A stretch of DNA of 64,000 nt from Ancylothrix sp. D3o (lineage in GTDB: Bacteria > Cyanobacteriota > Cyanobacteriia > Cyanobacteriales > Oscillatoriaceae). This document shows positions 49,922 through 59,038 of this stretch, one piece after another. Below the pieces are notes generated by a model. The model searched no databases, had not been told where the DNA came from, and was given only the letters and a program-made list of their open reading frames with translations. Position numbers and translations under genes: made by a program. The stretch spans positions 1-64,000 of the forward strand of contig NZ_JAMXEX010000018.1 of NCBI RefSeq assembly GCF_025370775.1, read 5' to 3'. How positions within the stretch are numbered: the first letter of the stretch is position 1; each line of letters starts with the position of its first letter.

Positions 49922-52181
49922 TGATATTTTCAGCCTTTTTTAGATATATTTTCCATAAATCTTTATTCGACTGCGGTAAGGTACGTTTTTTACATCCTAA
50001 TAATGTCTCTTTCCATTCTTTCATTTTTTTTGTATTCTTTTTCGACGCGGATAAAATGGGTTCTACATTCCTCGAACCTCCGCAAAATATCGCTTTATCA
50101 AAATCAGGGCCGGTATAAATTGCCCAAATAGGAACCCAATCTTTCGGTTTTACCGGCCCTTTGGCAACTTGTCCAACTTCCCTACCCAAATATATAATTT
50201 TTTGTCCTTTTTGGGCCGGTAGTAAAGGTCTTTCCTTGAGTAAAGGCGCTTCATTATCATCCTCTATAATACCAGATGAATCCCCCTCCCCATTATATAG
50301 AGATAAATCAATAGTCTGGCAAAAATTATCGGCATTCTCCTCAATCCTAACCTCATTTTTTTTATCTTCAAAAACCCTATCCACATCCTGCACCAAAGCT
50401 CCCAGAACACGCGGAGAATTCCTATCTAAATTTTCGCTATAAATCCCAAAACGATTAGAATAATTTTCGGCTATTTCCTCTGGCCACTCAAAAGTATTTT
50501 CTAACCACAGAGAACACCTATCAATTACTTGCTCATTGCAGCGGGCTTCAATGAAAAGTTTTTCACCGGCGGGAACATTATCCGGCAGTACATACATTCC
50601 TTGAGAGCCAGTTAAACGCACTTCATTACAATACACCTCTATTGATTCATCTCCACCTTCTAAACGCACTTTTGGGCGTGCAAAATCAAAAAACTGATGC
50701 TCTCTGTTTATCTTAATTCCCTCATGCAAACATAGTTTGACATCAGGAGGAAATTGCAGGTAATCTTTAACAAGATCATTATTATAAGCCCCCTCAAAGG
50801 AAAACATAAACCATCCTTCAGGCAAACCTTTGCTAACTTTTATGGGTAGAAACCCCTGACAAGCATCAGATTTACCCCATTTCTCAATTAAGTGATAAAG
50901 TTGCTTTTGAACTATTAAATAAAACGGCTCACCTTTTTTAGGAAGTTTCTTGTTCTCAACGAAATACGGTAGCCCAAATTCTGAGCCATCTAAAAACACC
51001 CGTATCTCAGAAGCAGCTAACTTAAAACTCCACTGAGCATCCTCAGAAATTAAGCGGAAATCTTTTAACCAATCAAACCTCAAAGCCTCAAGAAATTTGC
51101 CTTGTGATTCAATGGGAAACGACCAGCATTTAATATCTCTTTCACAAAAAAACTCATCTGAATTTAAACGTAAAACTAACCCTTCTTTGGGCAATTCATG
51201 CTGAGTTTGGCAACGCACTGTCATTGTTACCCGTTCTGCCGGCCTGTCTAGTTGACAACACAATCTTAGACTACCATTAACCCTACTTTTTTCTGGGTTG
51301 AAAACTGAATAATCTTTAGGGGTATATTTGATAATTGTGCTTTTTTGGTGTGGCTTTTTAATCTCTTTTATTTTTTGCTTGTTAACGGTCGATAATTTCT
51401 GCCAATACGCGAATTCATCCTTAATTATATTGATGAGGGATTCGCGTAAGTCTTTATTTTTTCCTAATTTCAATAATTCAGAAGTCCGGCGGCGCAGCTT
51501 TTTAAAACGTTCGTTGTACTTAATTATTTTCTCAATTTCAAAATCACGCAACTTTAAATGTCTAAAAATATCGTGTAGACTTTTCCGTTCAGCCTCGCTT
51601 AACAGACATTGAAAAAAAGGGAAGTCGACGTAACTTTGGCGGCCATTCTTTGGTTGTTTAAATATTTTTAAAACACCCAATTTGCCTTTTTGGGTGTGGC
51701 CAGACCAATTTTCTAAATCTTCCCATAATTTCCCCATATCCTTAAATCGAACATATTGCTTATTTCGATCATCGCCTAACAATTGTGCTAAGTGTGGATA
51801 ATAAGCATCTTTCCTTAATTCTTCCTCTTCATCGCTAGTCGCAGCCAACACAAATAACGCTAAATAAGCAATGTACAACGGATAACCCTGTTTTTGTCCT
51901 CTAAGGGGGTCTTTCCAATATTCCAGCGTCTTTAAAGCTTTATCGCATACGTCCTTACCTCCCACTCCAATGGGGCCGATTTTCACCGCCTCTATGAAGT
52001 CTTGCCACCCTACGTTTTCATCGGTTCCTAACTCATCTAGCAACTTTTTTGTTACATACAAATAAACAGGCTTATCCTTGTTTTCATGCTTGAAAAAATA
52101 CTCAGCGATTTTCTTGTTCCAAGATTTGTAATCCATTAGCTTTTGTCTGATGCAGTACCCCTGTAGACTTTCCCAAGACAA
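49914..52181 (-). CDS. Unknown 755-residue protein, first gene of the helicase operon
   Basis: 755 residues from a TTG start with AGAGGA about 12 nt upstream; ATG at 52134-52136 (MDYKSWNKK) is an alternative. Three parts are visible: a helical N-terminus (~1-225, with GYPLYIAYLALFVLAATSDE and YYPHLAQLLGDD), a basic coiled-coil-like section (~225-275, RFKKLRRRTSELL), and a long beta-rich C-terminal half (~305-755) with Ig-like strands. No nuclease or methylase motif is evident. Large companion proteins of unknown fold also accompany giant helicases in Druantia type III (DruH), but equivalence to DruH is untested. Confidence 0.8.
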   Translation of the reverse strand: MSWESLQGYCIRQKLMDYKSWNKKIAEYFFKHENKDKPVYLYVTKKLLDELGTDENVGWQDFIEAVKIGPIGVGGKDVCDKALKTLEYWKDPLRGQKQGYPLYIAYLALFVLAATSDEEEELRKDAYYPHLAQLLGDDRNKQYVRFKDMGKLWEDLENWSGHTQKGKLGVLKIFKQPKNGRQSYVDFPFFQCLLSEAERKSLHDIFRHLKLRDFEIEKIIKYNERFKKLRRRTSELLKLGKNKDLRESLINIIKDEFAYWQKLSTVNKQKIKEIKKPHQKSTIIKYTPKDYSVFNPEKSRVNGSLRLCCQLDRPAERVTMTVRCQTQHELPKEGLVLRLNSDEFFCERDIKCWSFPIESQGKFLEALRFDWLKDFRLISEDAQWSFKLAASEIRVFLDGSEFGLPYFVENKKLPKKGEPFYLIVQKQLYHLIEKWGKSDACQGFLPIKVSKGLPEGWFMFSFEGAYNNDLVKDYLQFPPDVKLCLHEGIKINREHQFFDFARPKVRLEGGDESIEVYCNEVRLTGSQGMYVLPDNVPAGEKLFIEARCNEQVIDRCSLWLENTFEWPEEIAENYSNRFGIYSENLDRNSPRVLGALVQDVDRVFEDKKNEVRIEENADNFCQTIDLSLYNGEGDSSGIIEDDNEAPLLKERPLLPAQKGQKIIYLGREVGQVAKGPVKPKDWVPIWAIYTGPDFDKAIFCGGSRNVEPILSASKKNTKKMKEWKETLLGCKKRTLPQSNKDLWKIYLKKAENING

Positions 52182-52335
52182 TCAGATCCTCTGATATTCT
52201 CACCACCCTTGTCATCCGTAAAAATACTGGATTTAAAATTATTGAATTTAGGCATTGACCATCATTTTATACGTCATAGAAAAAACAAGGCAGTTTTAAG
52301 TTATAATGTAATCTTTAAATTTTAAAGAAAGGAAA
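52182..52335. promoter_or_regulatory. Divergent promoter region of the helicase operon and CoaBC-like gene
   Basis: On the plus strand TATAAT at 52302-52307 and AAAGAAAGGAAA before the ATG suit the CoaBC-like gene. On the minus strand a TATAAA (complement of ~52265-52270) could serve the helicase operon. Neither has a good -35. Confidence 0.45.
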
Positions 52336-53577
52336 ATGAAAAATTGGGATTTTACACCACCACCGGCTTCGGAGTTAGGCGACCATGATGTACCCCTGGA
52401 TGGGTATTATTTGAAAGGTAAACGCATTGCGCTTTTAATTTGTGGTGGTATTGCTGCAATAAAAGCACCGATGATTGCTCGCGCTTTGCGGAAATATGGC
52501 GGGGATGTGGTGGCTTTTACATCGAAAGAAGCTTTGCGTTATACGACTGTTGATGCACTTGAGTGGAGTACGACAAATCGCGTTATTACAAAGCTTACTT
52601 CTGCGGCAGAACATCTCAGCGATAGTGCGCCGTTTGATGCTTATTTAGTTGCACCGGCTACCTATAATACCATCAATAAAATGGCGTTGGGAATTGCCGA
52701 TGGTGTGATTACTTCGGCTTTGGGTTCGGCAATTGGTAGGATGGAAGAAGGGAAAACTAAAATTTTAGTTGTGCCAACAATGCACGGCAGTTTACACAAT
52801 TCTATTTTGATTGAATCTTTAAAAAAATTAGACAAAATGGGGGTGAAAATTGTACCGCCAAGACAAGATTATGGTAAGGACAATATCCCTTCAGGAATTG
52901 AAATTGTCGCCGAAGTTTCCCGCGCTGTCAGTGATTCACCCTTAAAAGATGTAGCGGTTTTAGTAACTGGTGGGCCCACGCCGGTTAAAATTGACAATGT
53001 TCGAGTAATCACAAATAAATTCACCGGCCAATTAGGTATAGAGATCGCCTCCGAACTGTATTTTAAAGGCGCGGATGTTACATTAATTCACGGCTATAGT
53101 GGCTATCAAATTCCCAGTTATTTACCTCATAAAATTGCTAACACTTATGAGGAATATTTGGCGAGTGTAATGGAAGAATTAGCGCAAAAATCTTATCAAT
53201 TTGGCATATTTACAGCAGCGGTAGCCGACTATAAACCTGAAACGGTATTGCCTGGTAAAACTCCCAGCGGTGGCGCTTTGAACCAAATTAACTTAATACC
53301 AACTTTAAAAGTAATTGAACAAGTGAGAGAAAAATTTCCAGATTTATTTATGATTACCTTTAAATACCAAGAAGGAATAAGCCATGAAGAATTGATGGCA
53401 ATTGCCCAGACGAGATTACAGCGATATAATGCAGTGGTAGCTAATCGTGGCGAAGAAAAAGGGCCAAATGGAGAGCAGATTGCTTATTTGGTAACAGAAC
53501 ATAATGAAGTAATTAGCTGGATGGGGAAAAAAGAAATCGCTAGAGGCTTGGTTAGTTATATGGAGGGAATTTTCTAG
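52336..53577 (+). CDS. CoaBC-like bifunctional flavoprotein (Dfp family)
   Basis: A 413-residue protein. The N-terminal part is a homo-oligomeric FMN-binding flavoprotein fold (RIALLICGGIAAIKAPMIAR, EHLSDSAPFDAYLVAPATYN). The C-terminal part is CoaB-like (LVTGGPTPVKIDNVRVITNK, GIFTAAVADYKP, VANRGEEKGPNG). Canonical enzymes convert 4'-phosphopantothenate and cysteine to phosphopantetheine. Here the bacterial PxMNxxMW flap reads PTMHGSLHN, and the usual LACGxxGxGR with the catalytic Cys is absent. The PAMH-like flap recalls archaeal CoaBC. It may be a variant CoaBC or have another substrate. Confidence 0.8.
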   Translation: MKNWDFTPPPASELGDHDVPLDGYYLKGKRIALLICGGIAAIKAPMIARALRKYGGDVVAFTSKEALRYTTVDALEWSTTNRVITKLTSAAEHLSDSAPFDAYLVAPATYNTINKMALGIADGVITSALGSAIGRMEEGKTKILVVPTMHGSLHNSILIESLKKLDKMGVKIVPPRQDYGKDNIPSGIEIVAEVSRAVSDSPLKDVAVLVTGGPTPVKIDNVRVITNKFTGQLGIEIASELYFKGADVTLIHGYSGYQIPSYLPHKIANTYEEYLASVMEELAQKSYQFGIFTAAVADYKPETVLPGKTPSGGALNQINLIPTLKVIEQVREKFPDLFMITFKYQEGISHEELMAIAQTRLQRYNAVVANRGEEKGPNGEQIAYLVTEHNEVISWMGKKEIARGLVSYMEGIF

Positions 53578-53666
53578 GAGGTTTAGAAGTTTTTTAGCCC
53601 AGAAAAATCAGAGAATTTTTATAGAATTTAATTACAACAAAAAACTCATAATCCAACAATCAACCT

Positions 53667-53686
53667 ATCTGCGTTTATCTGCGGTT
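53667..53686. repeat. Dispersed repeat, copy 3 (inverted)
   Basis: ATCTGCGTTTATCTGCGGTT, identical to the 38006 copy and inverted relative to 34084. It lies 28 bp before the pentapeptide lipoprotein gene. Confidence 0.85.
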
Positions 53687-53713
53687 AAAAATAAAAACCC
53701 CGGCATAAAAAAA

Positions 53714-54550
53714 ATGAAAACCCATATAACCCACATCCTAATAATAGGAATACTAACAAGTTGTACCCCGGCACTGCAAACACCAACGCAAAAACTTATA
53801 AAAACAAAAGAATGCACCGGCTGCAACCTCCGAGAAGCTAAACTAGAATCAGCACAACTAGCCGGCGTTAACCTCAATAGCGCCGACTTAGCAAATGCAA
53901 ATTTAGCCAATGCAAATTTGGCCGGGGTGCAATTAAAAAATGCTGACTTATTTAATGCCAATCTAGCAAATGCTAATCTCGAAGGCGCTGTTTTAACCAA
54001 TGCTTTTTTAACCCAAACAAACCTCACCGGTGCCAATCTTAAACAAGCTAACCTCGAAGAAGCAAGTTTAAGGTCTGCTAATTTAGAAAATGCTAATCTC
54101 GCCGGCGCTCAGTTAGGATATGCTAACCTCAGCGGTTCTCAGTTAAATTCTGCTGACTTGAGTAATGCGGCTTTGAGTAATGCTATTTTAAATAATGCTA
54201 ATCTGAGTAAAGCGAATCTCAAATCAGCAACCCTCAGTGACTCAATCTTGCGTCAAGCAGACTTCACCGGCGCCAACCTCGAAGGAGTGTTTCTGGAAAA
54301 TGCTAACTTGATGAGAGCAAACTTTGAGGGTGCCAATCTCAGCACAACTAACCTCCGCTATGCCAACCTGGTAGAAGCAAACCTAAAAAGTGCTAATCTC
54401 CGGGGTGCCGATCTCAGCAACGCTAACCTCACCGGCGCTAATCTCGAACAAGCAGATTTAACCGACGCAACGCTTACCGGCACAATCTTACCACCGGAAG
54501 CACCCCCATCAGAAGAAAGCATCCCCACCGACAATATCGAGAACTTCTGA
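53714..54550 (+). CDS. Pentapeptide-repeat lipoprotein
   Basis: A 278-residue protein. A short N-terminal signal ends in a lipobox (GILTSC), so the mature protein is probably lipid-anchored at Cys17. The sequence ECTGCNLREAKL starts about 45 pentapeptide repeats (A[N/D]LXX) covering ~35-255, which form a right-handed quadrilateral beta helix. The tail is Pro/Glu-rich. Pentapeptide proteins are abundant in cyanobacteria and mostly have unknown function. The ATG lacks a clear RBS. Confidence 0.9.
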   Translation: MKTHITHILIIGILTSCTPALQTPTQKLIKTKECTGCNLREAKLESAQLAGVNLNSADLANANLANANLAGVQLKNADLFNANLANANLEGAVLTNAFLTQTNLTGANLKQANLEEASLRSANLENANLAGAQLGYANLSGSQLNSADLSNAALSNAILNNANLSKANLKSATLSDSILRQADFTGANLEGVFLENANLMRANFEGANLSTTNLRYANLVEANLKSANLRGADLSNANLTGANLEQADLTDATLTGTILPPEAPPSEESIPTDNIENF

Positions 54551-54692
54551 ACTTAGGTGAAACAACTTCGCCTCTATGCTGGATAATGAGAAAGCTTAGG
54601 GCCGGTTATTCTGGACAAATTGTTTCAGAGCAAAAAATCTTAACCGCGCTCAGTGTCCCCCTTATTGAAGTATAAATTTTAAATTCCGACCT

Positions 54693-56480
54693 ATGCGTAC
54701 CCACTATTGCGGCCAACTCCGACAGCAACATCTTGGAGAAACAGTCACCCTTTACGGATGGGTAGACCGTCGCCGCGATCATGGGGGCGTGATATTCTTG
54801 GATCTGCGTGACCGCACCGGCATTGTGCAAATCGTCAGCGACCCTCAGCGCACCCCCGAATTTTATCATCTAGCCGAAAAACTCCGTAACGAGTACGTTG
54901 TTCAAATCACCGGTCGAGTCTCGCAGCGTCCCGAAGATTCTCTTAATCCGAAATTACCCACCGGCGAAATCGAAATTTACGCCGATCAAATAGAATTACT
55001 AAATACTGTCAGAAAACAGTTACCCTTCCAAGTTTCCACCGCCGAAACTGAACAAGTCCGCGAAGAATTACGCCTCAAATATCGCTATCTGGACTTGCGC
55101 CGTGAACGCATGATGAAAAACTTACAATTGCGTCACGAAGTTATTAAAGCTATTCGCAGATTTTTGGAAGATCAACAAGGTTTTATTGAAGTTGAAACGC
55201 CGGTTTTAACTCGTTCAACTCCCGAAGGTGCCCGCGATTATTTGGTTCCTTCTCGTGTTAATCCGGGTGAATGGTTTGCTTTACCGCAATCTCCTCAACT
55301 TTTTAAACAATTACTCATGGTGTCCGGTTTAGACCGATATTATCAAATTGCTCGCTGTTTCCGCGATGAAGATTTGCGAGCCGACCGGCAACCTGAATTT
55401 ACTCAGCTAGATATGGAAATGAGTTTCATGTCGATGGAGGAAATTCTGCAATTAAATGAGGAATTGGTAGCACATATTTTTAAGTCTGTCAAGGGTGTAG
55501 AAATTCCGCGTCCGTTCCCGCGTTTGACTTATGCGGAAGCAATGGATCGCTATGGTAGTGATAAGCCTGATACCCGGTTTGGGTTAGAATTGGTGGATGT
55601 TTCTGATGTGGTAAAAGACATCGGTTTTAAGGTGTTTTCCGGTGCAGTTGCGGCGGGGGGAATTGTCAAAATTTTACCAATTCCTGAAGGCAATGCGGCA
55701 ATTTCTAATGTGCGAATTAAACCAGGTGGAGACTTGTTTAATGAAGCTGCAAGTGCCGGTGCTAAGGGTTTAGCTTATATCCGTGTGCGCGATGATGGCG
55801 AAATTGATACGATTGGTGCAATTAAGGATAATTTAAGCGAAGAACAAAAGCAGGAAATTTTGAAGCGAACAGGGGCACAGGCCGGTCATTTGTTGCTGTT
55901 TGGTGCGGGGCCGGTGGATATGGTAAATAAGACGTTGGATCGTCTGCGGCAAGTAATTGGCCGGGAATTAAATTTAATTGATCCTGAGAAGATTAATTTG
56001 CTTTGGGTGACAGATTTTCCGATGTTTGAATGGAATGCTGATGAGAAGCGTTTGGAAGCGCTACATCATCCGTTTACGGCACCAAAACCAGAAGATATAG
56101 ACGATTTGAAAACAGCCAAAGCACAGGCTTATGATTTGGTGTTGAATGGTTATGAAATTGGCGGCGGTTCTCGGCGGATTTATCAGCGGGAAGTGCAAGA
56201 AAGAGTGTTTGAAACCATTGGGTTATCAAGCGAGGAAGCTTATAACAAATTTGGCTTTTTGCTGGATGCGTTTGAGTATGGAACGCCGCCGCATGGTGGT
56301 ATTGCTTATGGCGTAGACCGGCTGGTGATGTTGTTAGCTGGGGAAGAGTCGATACGGGATGTGATTGCTTTTCCGAAGACGCAACAAGCGCGTTGTTTGC
56401 TGACAAGTGCGCCGGCGGGAGTTGATGCAAAACAGCTTAAAGAGTTGCAGGTTGCTTCGACTTATAAACCAAAGGCGTAA
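54693..56480 (+). CDS. aspS: Aspartyl-tRNA synthetase
   Basis: Class II synthetase of 595 residues charging tRNA-Asp. An N-terminal OB-fold anticodon-binding domain ([21 protein letters not shown]), motif 1 ([20 protein letters not shown]), motif 2 ([20 protein letters not shown]) and motif 3 ([15 protein letters not shown]) are present, with the bacterial GAD insertion (~290-420). The length is typical for bacterial AspRS. Whether it is discriminating or also charges tRNA-Asn was not determined. Confidence 0.97.
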   Translation: MRTHYCGQLRQQHLGETVTLYGWVDRRRDHGGVIFLDLRDRTGIVQIVSDPQRTPEFYHLAEKLRNEYVVQITGRVSQRPEDSLNPKLPTGEIEIYADQIELLNTVRKQLPFQVSTAETEQVREELRLKYRYLDLRRERMMKNLQLRHEVIKAIRRFLEDQQGFIEVETPVLTRSTPEGARDYLVPSRVNPGEWFALPQSPQLFKQLLMVSGLDRYYQIARCFRDEDLRADRQPEFTQLDMEMSFMSMEEILQLNEELVAHIFKSVKGVEIPRPFPRLTYAEAMDRYGSDKPDTRFGLELVDVSDVVKDIGFKVFSGAVAAGGIVKILPIPEGNAAISNVRIKPGGDLFNEAASAGAKGLAYIRVRDDGEIDTIGAIKDNLSEEQKQEILKRTGAQAGHLLLFGAGPVDMVNKTLDRLRQVIGRELNLIDPEKINLLWVTDFPMFEWNADEKRLEALHHPFTAPKPEDIDDLKTAKAQAYDLVLNGYEIGGGSRRIYQREVQERVFETIGLSSEEAYNKFGFLLDAFEYGTPPHGGIAYGVDRLVMLLAGEESIRDVIAFPKTQQARCLLTSAPAGVDAKQLKELQVASTYKPKA

Positions 56481-56487
56481 GAGTTAG

Positions 56488-56524
56488 AAAGCCGGCAAAG
56501 TGTGAGAAACACGCCGGCTTTTTT
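56488..56524 (+). terminator. Intrinsic terminator of aspS
   Basis: AAAGCCGGC (56488-56496) pairs with GCCGGCTTT (56513-56521), with an inner GTGT/ACAC extension and a following T-run. It lies 8 bp after the stop. Confidence 0.9.
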
Positions 56525-56595
56525 GTTGAGATAATCACAAAGTTTTGGGTTTTGATGGGGGGTTAATTAAACATTGAATGAGGCAAAAATTTAGG

Positions 56596-56808
56596 TTAGT
56601 GGACTAAACATTGTTGCTTAGTTTGGGTGGCTTCTCTTTTGACGTGGCCGGCTGTCACGGCGTTTTGTAAAGTTACGAGTGCATCGAGATCGTCGATGTT
56701 ACAGTGGACGTGGAAGAGATGTTTGATTTGCTGTTCGGTGTCGAGGCTGAGGTAGCCGGTTTTCATTACTTGGCGGACAAGTTTGCGAATCATGTTTACT
56801 CGTGTCAT
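56596..56808 (-). CDS. Small conserved cyanobacterial protein
   Basis: A 70-residue protein, MTRVNMIRKLVRQVMKTGYL followed by SLDTEQQIKHLFHVHCNIDD and LDALVTLQNAVTAGHVKRE. Short proteins with the same RKLVRQVMKTGYL start are recurrent in cyanobacteria (recalled). It is soluble, mostly helical and of unknown function. It converges on aspS. Confidence 0.75.
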   Translation of the reverse strand: MTRVNMIRKLVRQVMKTGYLSLDTEQQIKHLFHVHCNIDDLDALVTLQNAVTAGHVKREATQTKQQCLVH

Positions 56809-57156
56809 GGCTCAATCTTTTGAAACACCCTGTCCTGCTAGTATGGCTGTTGTCTGGGGTGTTGTGCGTGATGCTGGTGTGCTAAGGGTTGTGATTGTTT
56901 GGTTTTGAGGCCGGTGATGTTGATCACGTTTGGGCCGGTGTTTGGGTTTAGTTTGGGTATTTGATATTAAAGTTTTTTGTGATAAGTTGTACAAAAATTG
57001 ATTTTTTCTCGTTGTAGGGTTAAATAAAAAACACCCAACTTCATTTTTAGAAGCCGGTTTTGTTTGATAGAAAAAGAAAAATCGCTTTTTAGTTTAGAGT
57101 CTGTTATTAAGCAATTTATATGTAGGCTGGGTTAATTAACCCAACCTATGAAACTA
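56809..57156. other. ~350-bp intergenic region
   Basis: AT-rich sequence holding the promoter of the 70-residue protein and, at its right end, palindrome copy 1. No further gene is supported. Confidence 0.5.
57122..57148. repeat. Flanking palindrome copy 1 (TGGGTTAATTAACCCA)
   Basis: A palindrome TGGGTTAATTAACCCA preceded by GTAGGC and followed by ACCTA. The same element in the same orientation occurs at 57973-57999, on the other side of the Rpn-like gene. It may act as a terminator for that gene. Confidence 0.85.
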
Positions 57157-57963
57157 TTACTCCGACTGCGATTGAGCCGCTTGTTGAACTTGCTCAATAC
57201 TCAACTGTAATGCCTGTGCGACTTGTTCAGCACTCAATCCTAATGCCAGCAAGCGGGGGATAGCTTCGAGTTTAGCTCGGCGCTCTCCTTCCTCTAATCC
57301 TTCCTCTAAACCTTCAAGTTTGATATCCTGGTAAAGTCTGGTTTGCTTAAACTCATCTAACCCTAACATAGTTCGCAACTCCTCTCGACTCAAATTTGAC
57401 AACTTATAGAGCAATATCGTCTCTATTAATTCTAGTAGCTTTTCGGACAAAGCCGCATCTTCTACTTCCTGACGCGAAGGAGCAATTAATTCTTTCCCTC
57501 GCTCAACAGCCGTTTCTTCCCTATCAACAATTAACCGGATAATCGCCAAACTTAACGAATTTTCTGCCTCTAATTCATCCAAATAAACCCGCTGCACTTG
57601 CAGACAACTGAGCAGCAATTCATAGGGAATGGTATCATCAGTTTCGATAGTGCGCGTCGGATAAATTACCACCGCTTGCCAGTAATTTACAGATTCATTT
57701 TGTTGCAGATACAAAAAAATCTCCGCAAAAAACCGCCGGTAAAAGCTTGCGTCTTTCTGAAACTGAACCTCGACAAAAAAAACCGGCATTTCTTGAGAAT
57801 TAATGGCCGGTTCGTACACAGCATCAATGCGAAAAGCCTTTTGCTTGAGTTCAACAGAAGCAAAATTATAAGCCTCCGTATCAATTTCTGAAAAGCCTAT
57901 CAACTCAAAAAACAATTCTGGAAACTGCTGGAAAATAAGATAAAAAATTGTGTCGGTTTTCAC
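57157..57963 (-). CDS. Rpn-family (DUF2887-like) nuclease / putative transposase
   Basis: A 268-residue protein. The N-terminal half is a PD-(D/E)XK-like nuclease fold: ELIGFSEIDTEAYNFASVEL, FRIDAVYEP (Asp) and PVFFVEVQFQKD (Glu-x-Gln). The C-terminal half is helical and ends in LGLSAEQVAQALQLSIEQVQ, typical of these proteins. Rpn proteins promote recombination in E. coli (recalled), and cyanobacteria carry many copies. It lies between two identical palindromes, suggesting a small mobile or amplified cassette. Confidence 0.85.
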   Translation of the reverse strand: MKTDTIFYLIFQQFPELFFELIGFSEIDTEAYNFASVELKQKAFRIDAVYEPAINSQEMPVFFVEVQFQKDASFYRRFFAEIFLYLQQNESVNYWQAVVIYPTRTIETDDTIPYELLLSCLQVQRVYLDELEAENSLSLAIIRLIVDREETAVERGKELIAPSRQEVEDAALSEKLLELIETILLYKLSNLSREELRTMLGLDEFKQTRLYQDIKLEGLEEGLEEGERRAKLEAIPRLLALGLSAEQVAQALQLSIEQVQQAAQSQSE

Positions 57964-57972
57964 AAGAATTTT

Positions 57973-57999
57973 GTAAGTTGGGTTAATTAACCCAACCTA
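57973..57999. repeat. Flanking palindrome copy 2 (TTGGGTTAATTAACCCAA)
   Basis: Starts with GTAAGTTGGG and shares the GGGTTAATTAACCCAACCTA core with copy 1. It also lies at the stop of the M23 peptidase gene and may terminate its transcript. Confidence 0.85.
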
Positions 58000-58006
58000 C
58001 CACAAC

Positions 58007-59038
58007 TTACCACCCCTGACTAATTCGCCGATTATTAATACTTTCTCTGGGCAAAAAAGCTATCGGATCAACAGCCCCACGTCCGGGGGAATGAATTTCA
58101 AAATGACTGTGAGGACCCGTACTAAAGCCGGTGCTACCCATTTCTGCAATTTGTTGACTTTGCTCAACTTGTTGCCCTTTGCGGACTAAAATTCGATTGT
58201 TATGAGCATAGCGAGTAATGCTTCCATCAGGATGCCGAATTTCAACTAAATTCCCATATCCACCTTTATTCCAACCGGCATAAGTCACCACCCCAGAAGC
58301 AGCCGCAAAAATAGGCGTACCAATGGGTGCAGCAATATCAATTCCTCGGTGCATTCTTCCCCAACGCATCCCATAACCAGATGTTAAAACTCCGCTTGCC
58401 GGCCAAATAAAACCCTTCGCCGGTGGCGCATCTGGTAAATAAATATCAGGCGAACCCAAAGGCGGTAATTCTCCAGCATTCTGCTGATACATTTCTATCT
58501 GATTTCTTAAAGCATCTAAACGAGCACTAACTTGACCGGCTTGATTTGTTGAATTTTCCTGAATAAGGGCCGGTTCCCCCGAAACCCTGGCAGGAGTTTC
58601 AGCAGAAACTTGATAAAATTGGCGCTGATTATTTGGGCTAAAATTTATTGATTTTGGCTCTCGATCATCATGGAACCAAGACTCACCGGCAGCTTCCATT
58701 TCCCCCTGCTCATCTAACAAATGAGACGGAGTAATAACCGGCACCCCCTCCCCCAAAGATATCACAGGCTCAGCTTTTAATAAATTTGTTTGTTGCGGGA
58801 CTTCCTGCCTTTGACTGTTTAAATTTAAATTCTTAAACTCGCCGGCAAACACCGGCCCTGTCTCCCCTTCAACCCTCGGTAAATTAACAGCTTTAACAAC
58901 TTTATTATCAATCAAAGCAACATCATTATTGATACTCGGTGGTGTTTCAGCAAAAGCCGTAGTAGAAAATGTTAATTGAAGCTGATCTTGAGCGACAAGA
59001 GCAACCAGCGTCCCCATCGCAATTTTTTGAAAATTCAT
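58007..59038 (-). CDS. M23 (LytM) peptidoglycan endopeptidase
   Basis: A 343-residue exported protein from ATG 59036-59038 (MNFQKIAMGTL), with GAGG about 9 nt upstream. After a weak N-terminal signal (ALVAQDQLQLTFSTTAFA) there is a ~180-residue low-complexity linker. The C-terminal M23 domain follows: SGYGMRWGRMHRGIDIAAPI (zinc ligands His and Asp), then GFSTGPHSHFEIH (HxH). All ligands are present, so it should hydrolyse peptide cross-links in the cell wall. No LysM domain is seen. Confidence 0.9.
   Translation of the reverse strand: MNFQKIAMGTLVALVAQDQLQLTFSTTAFAETPPSINNDVALIDNKVVKAVNLPRVEGETGPVFAGEFKNLNLNSQRQEVPQQTNLLKAEPVISLGEGVPVITPSHLLDEQGEMEAAGESWFHDDREPKSINFSPNNQRQFYQVSAETPARVSGEPALIQENSTNQAGQVSARLDALRNQIEMYQQNAGELPPLGSPDIYLPDAPPAKGFIWPASGVLTSGYGMRWGRMHRGIDIAAPIGTPIFAAASGVVTYAGWNKGGYGNLVEIRHPDGSITRYAHNNRILVRKGQQVEQSQQIAEMGSTGFSTGPHSHFEIHSPGRGAVDPIAFLPRESINNRRISQGW

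Noticed and set aside
43340-52181. Assignment of the helicase operon to DISARM or a 7-deazaguanine (Dpd) cluster
   Set aside because: No methylase, PLD nuclease, tRNA-guanine transglycosylase-like or SNF2 gene is nearby, and helicase and DUF1998 are fused in one 1887-residue protein.
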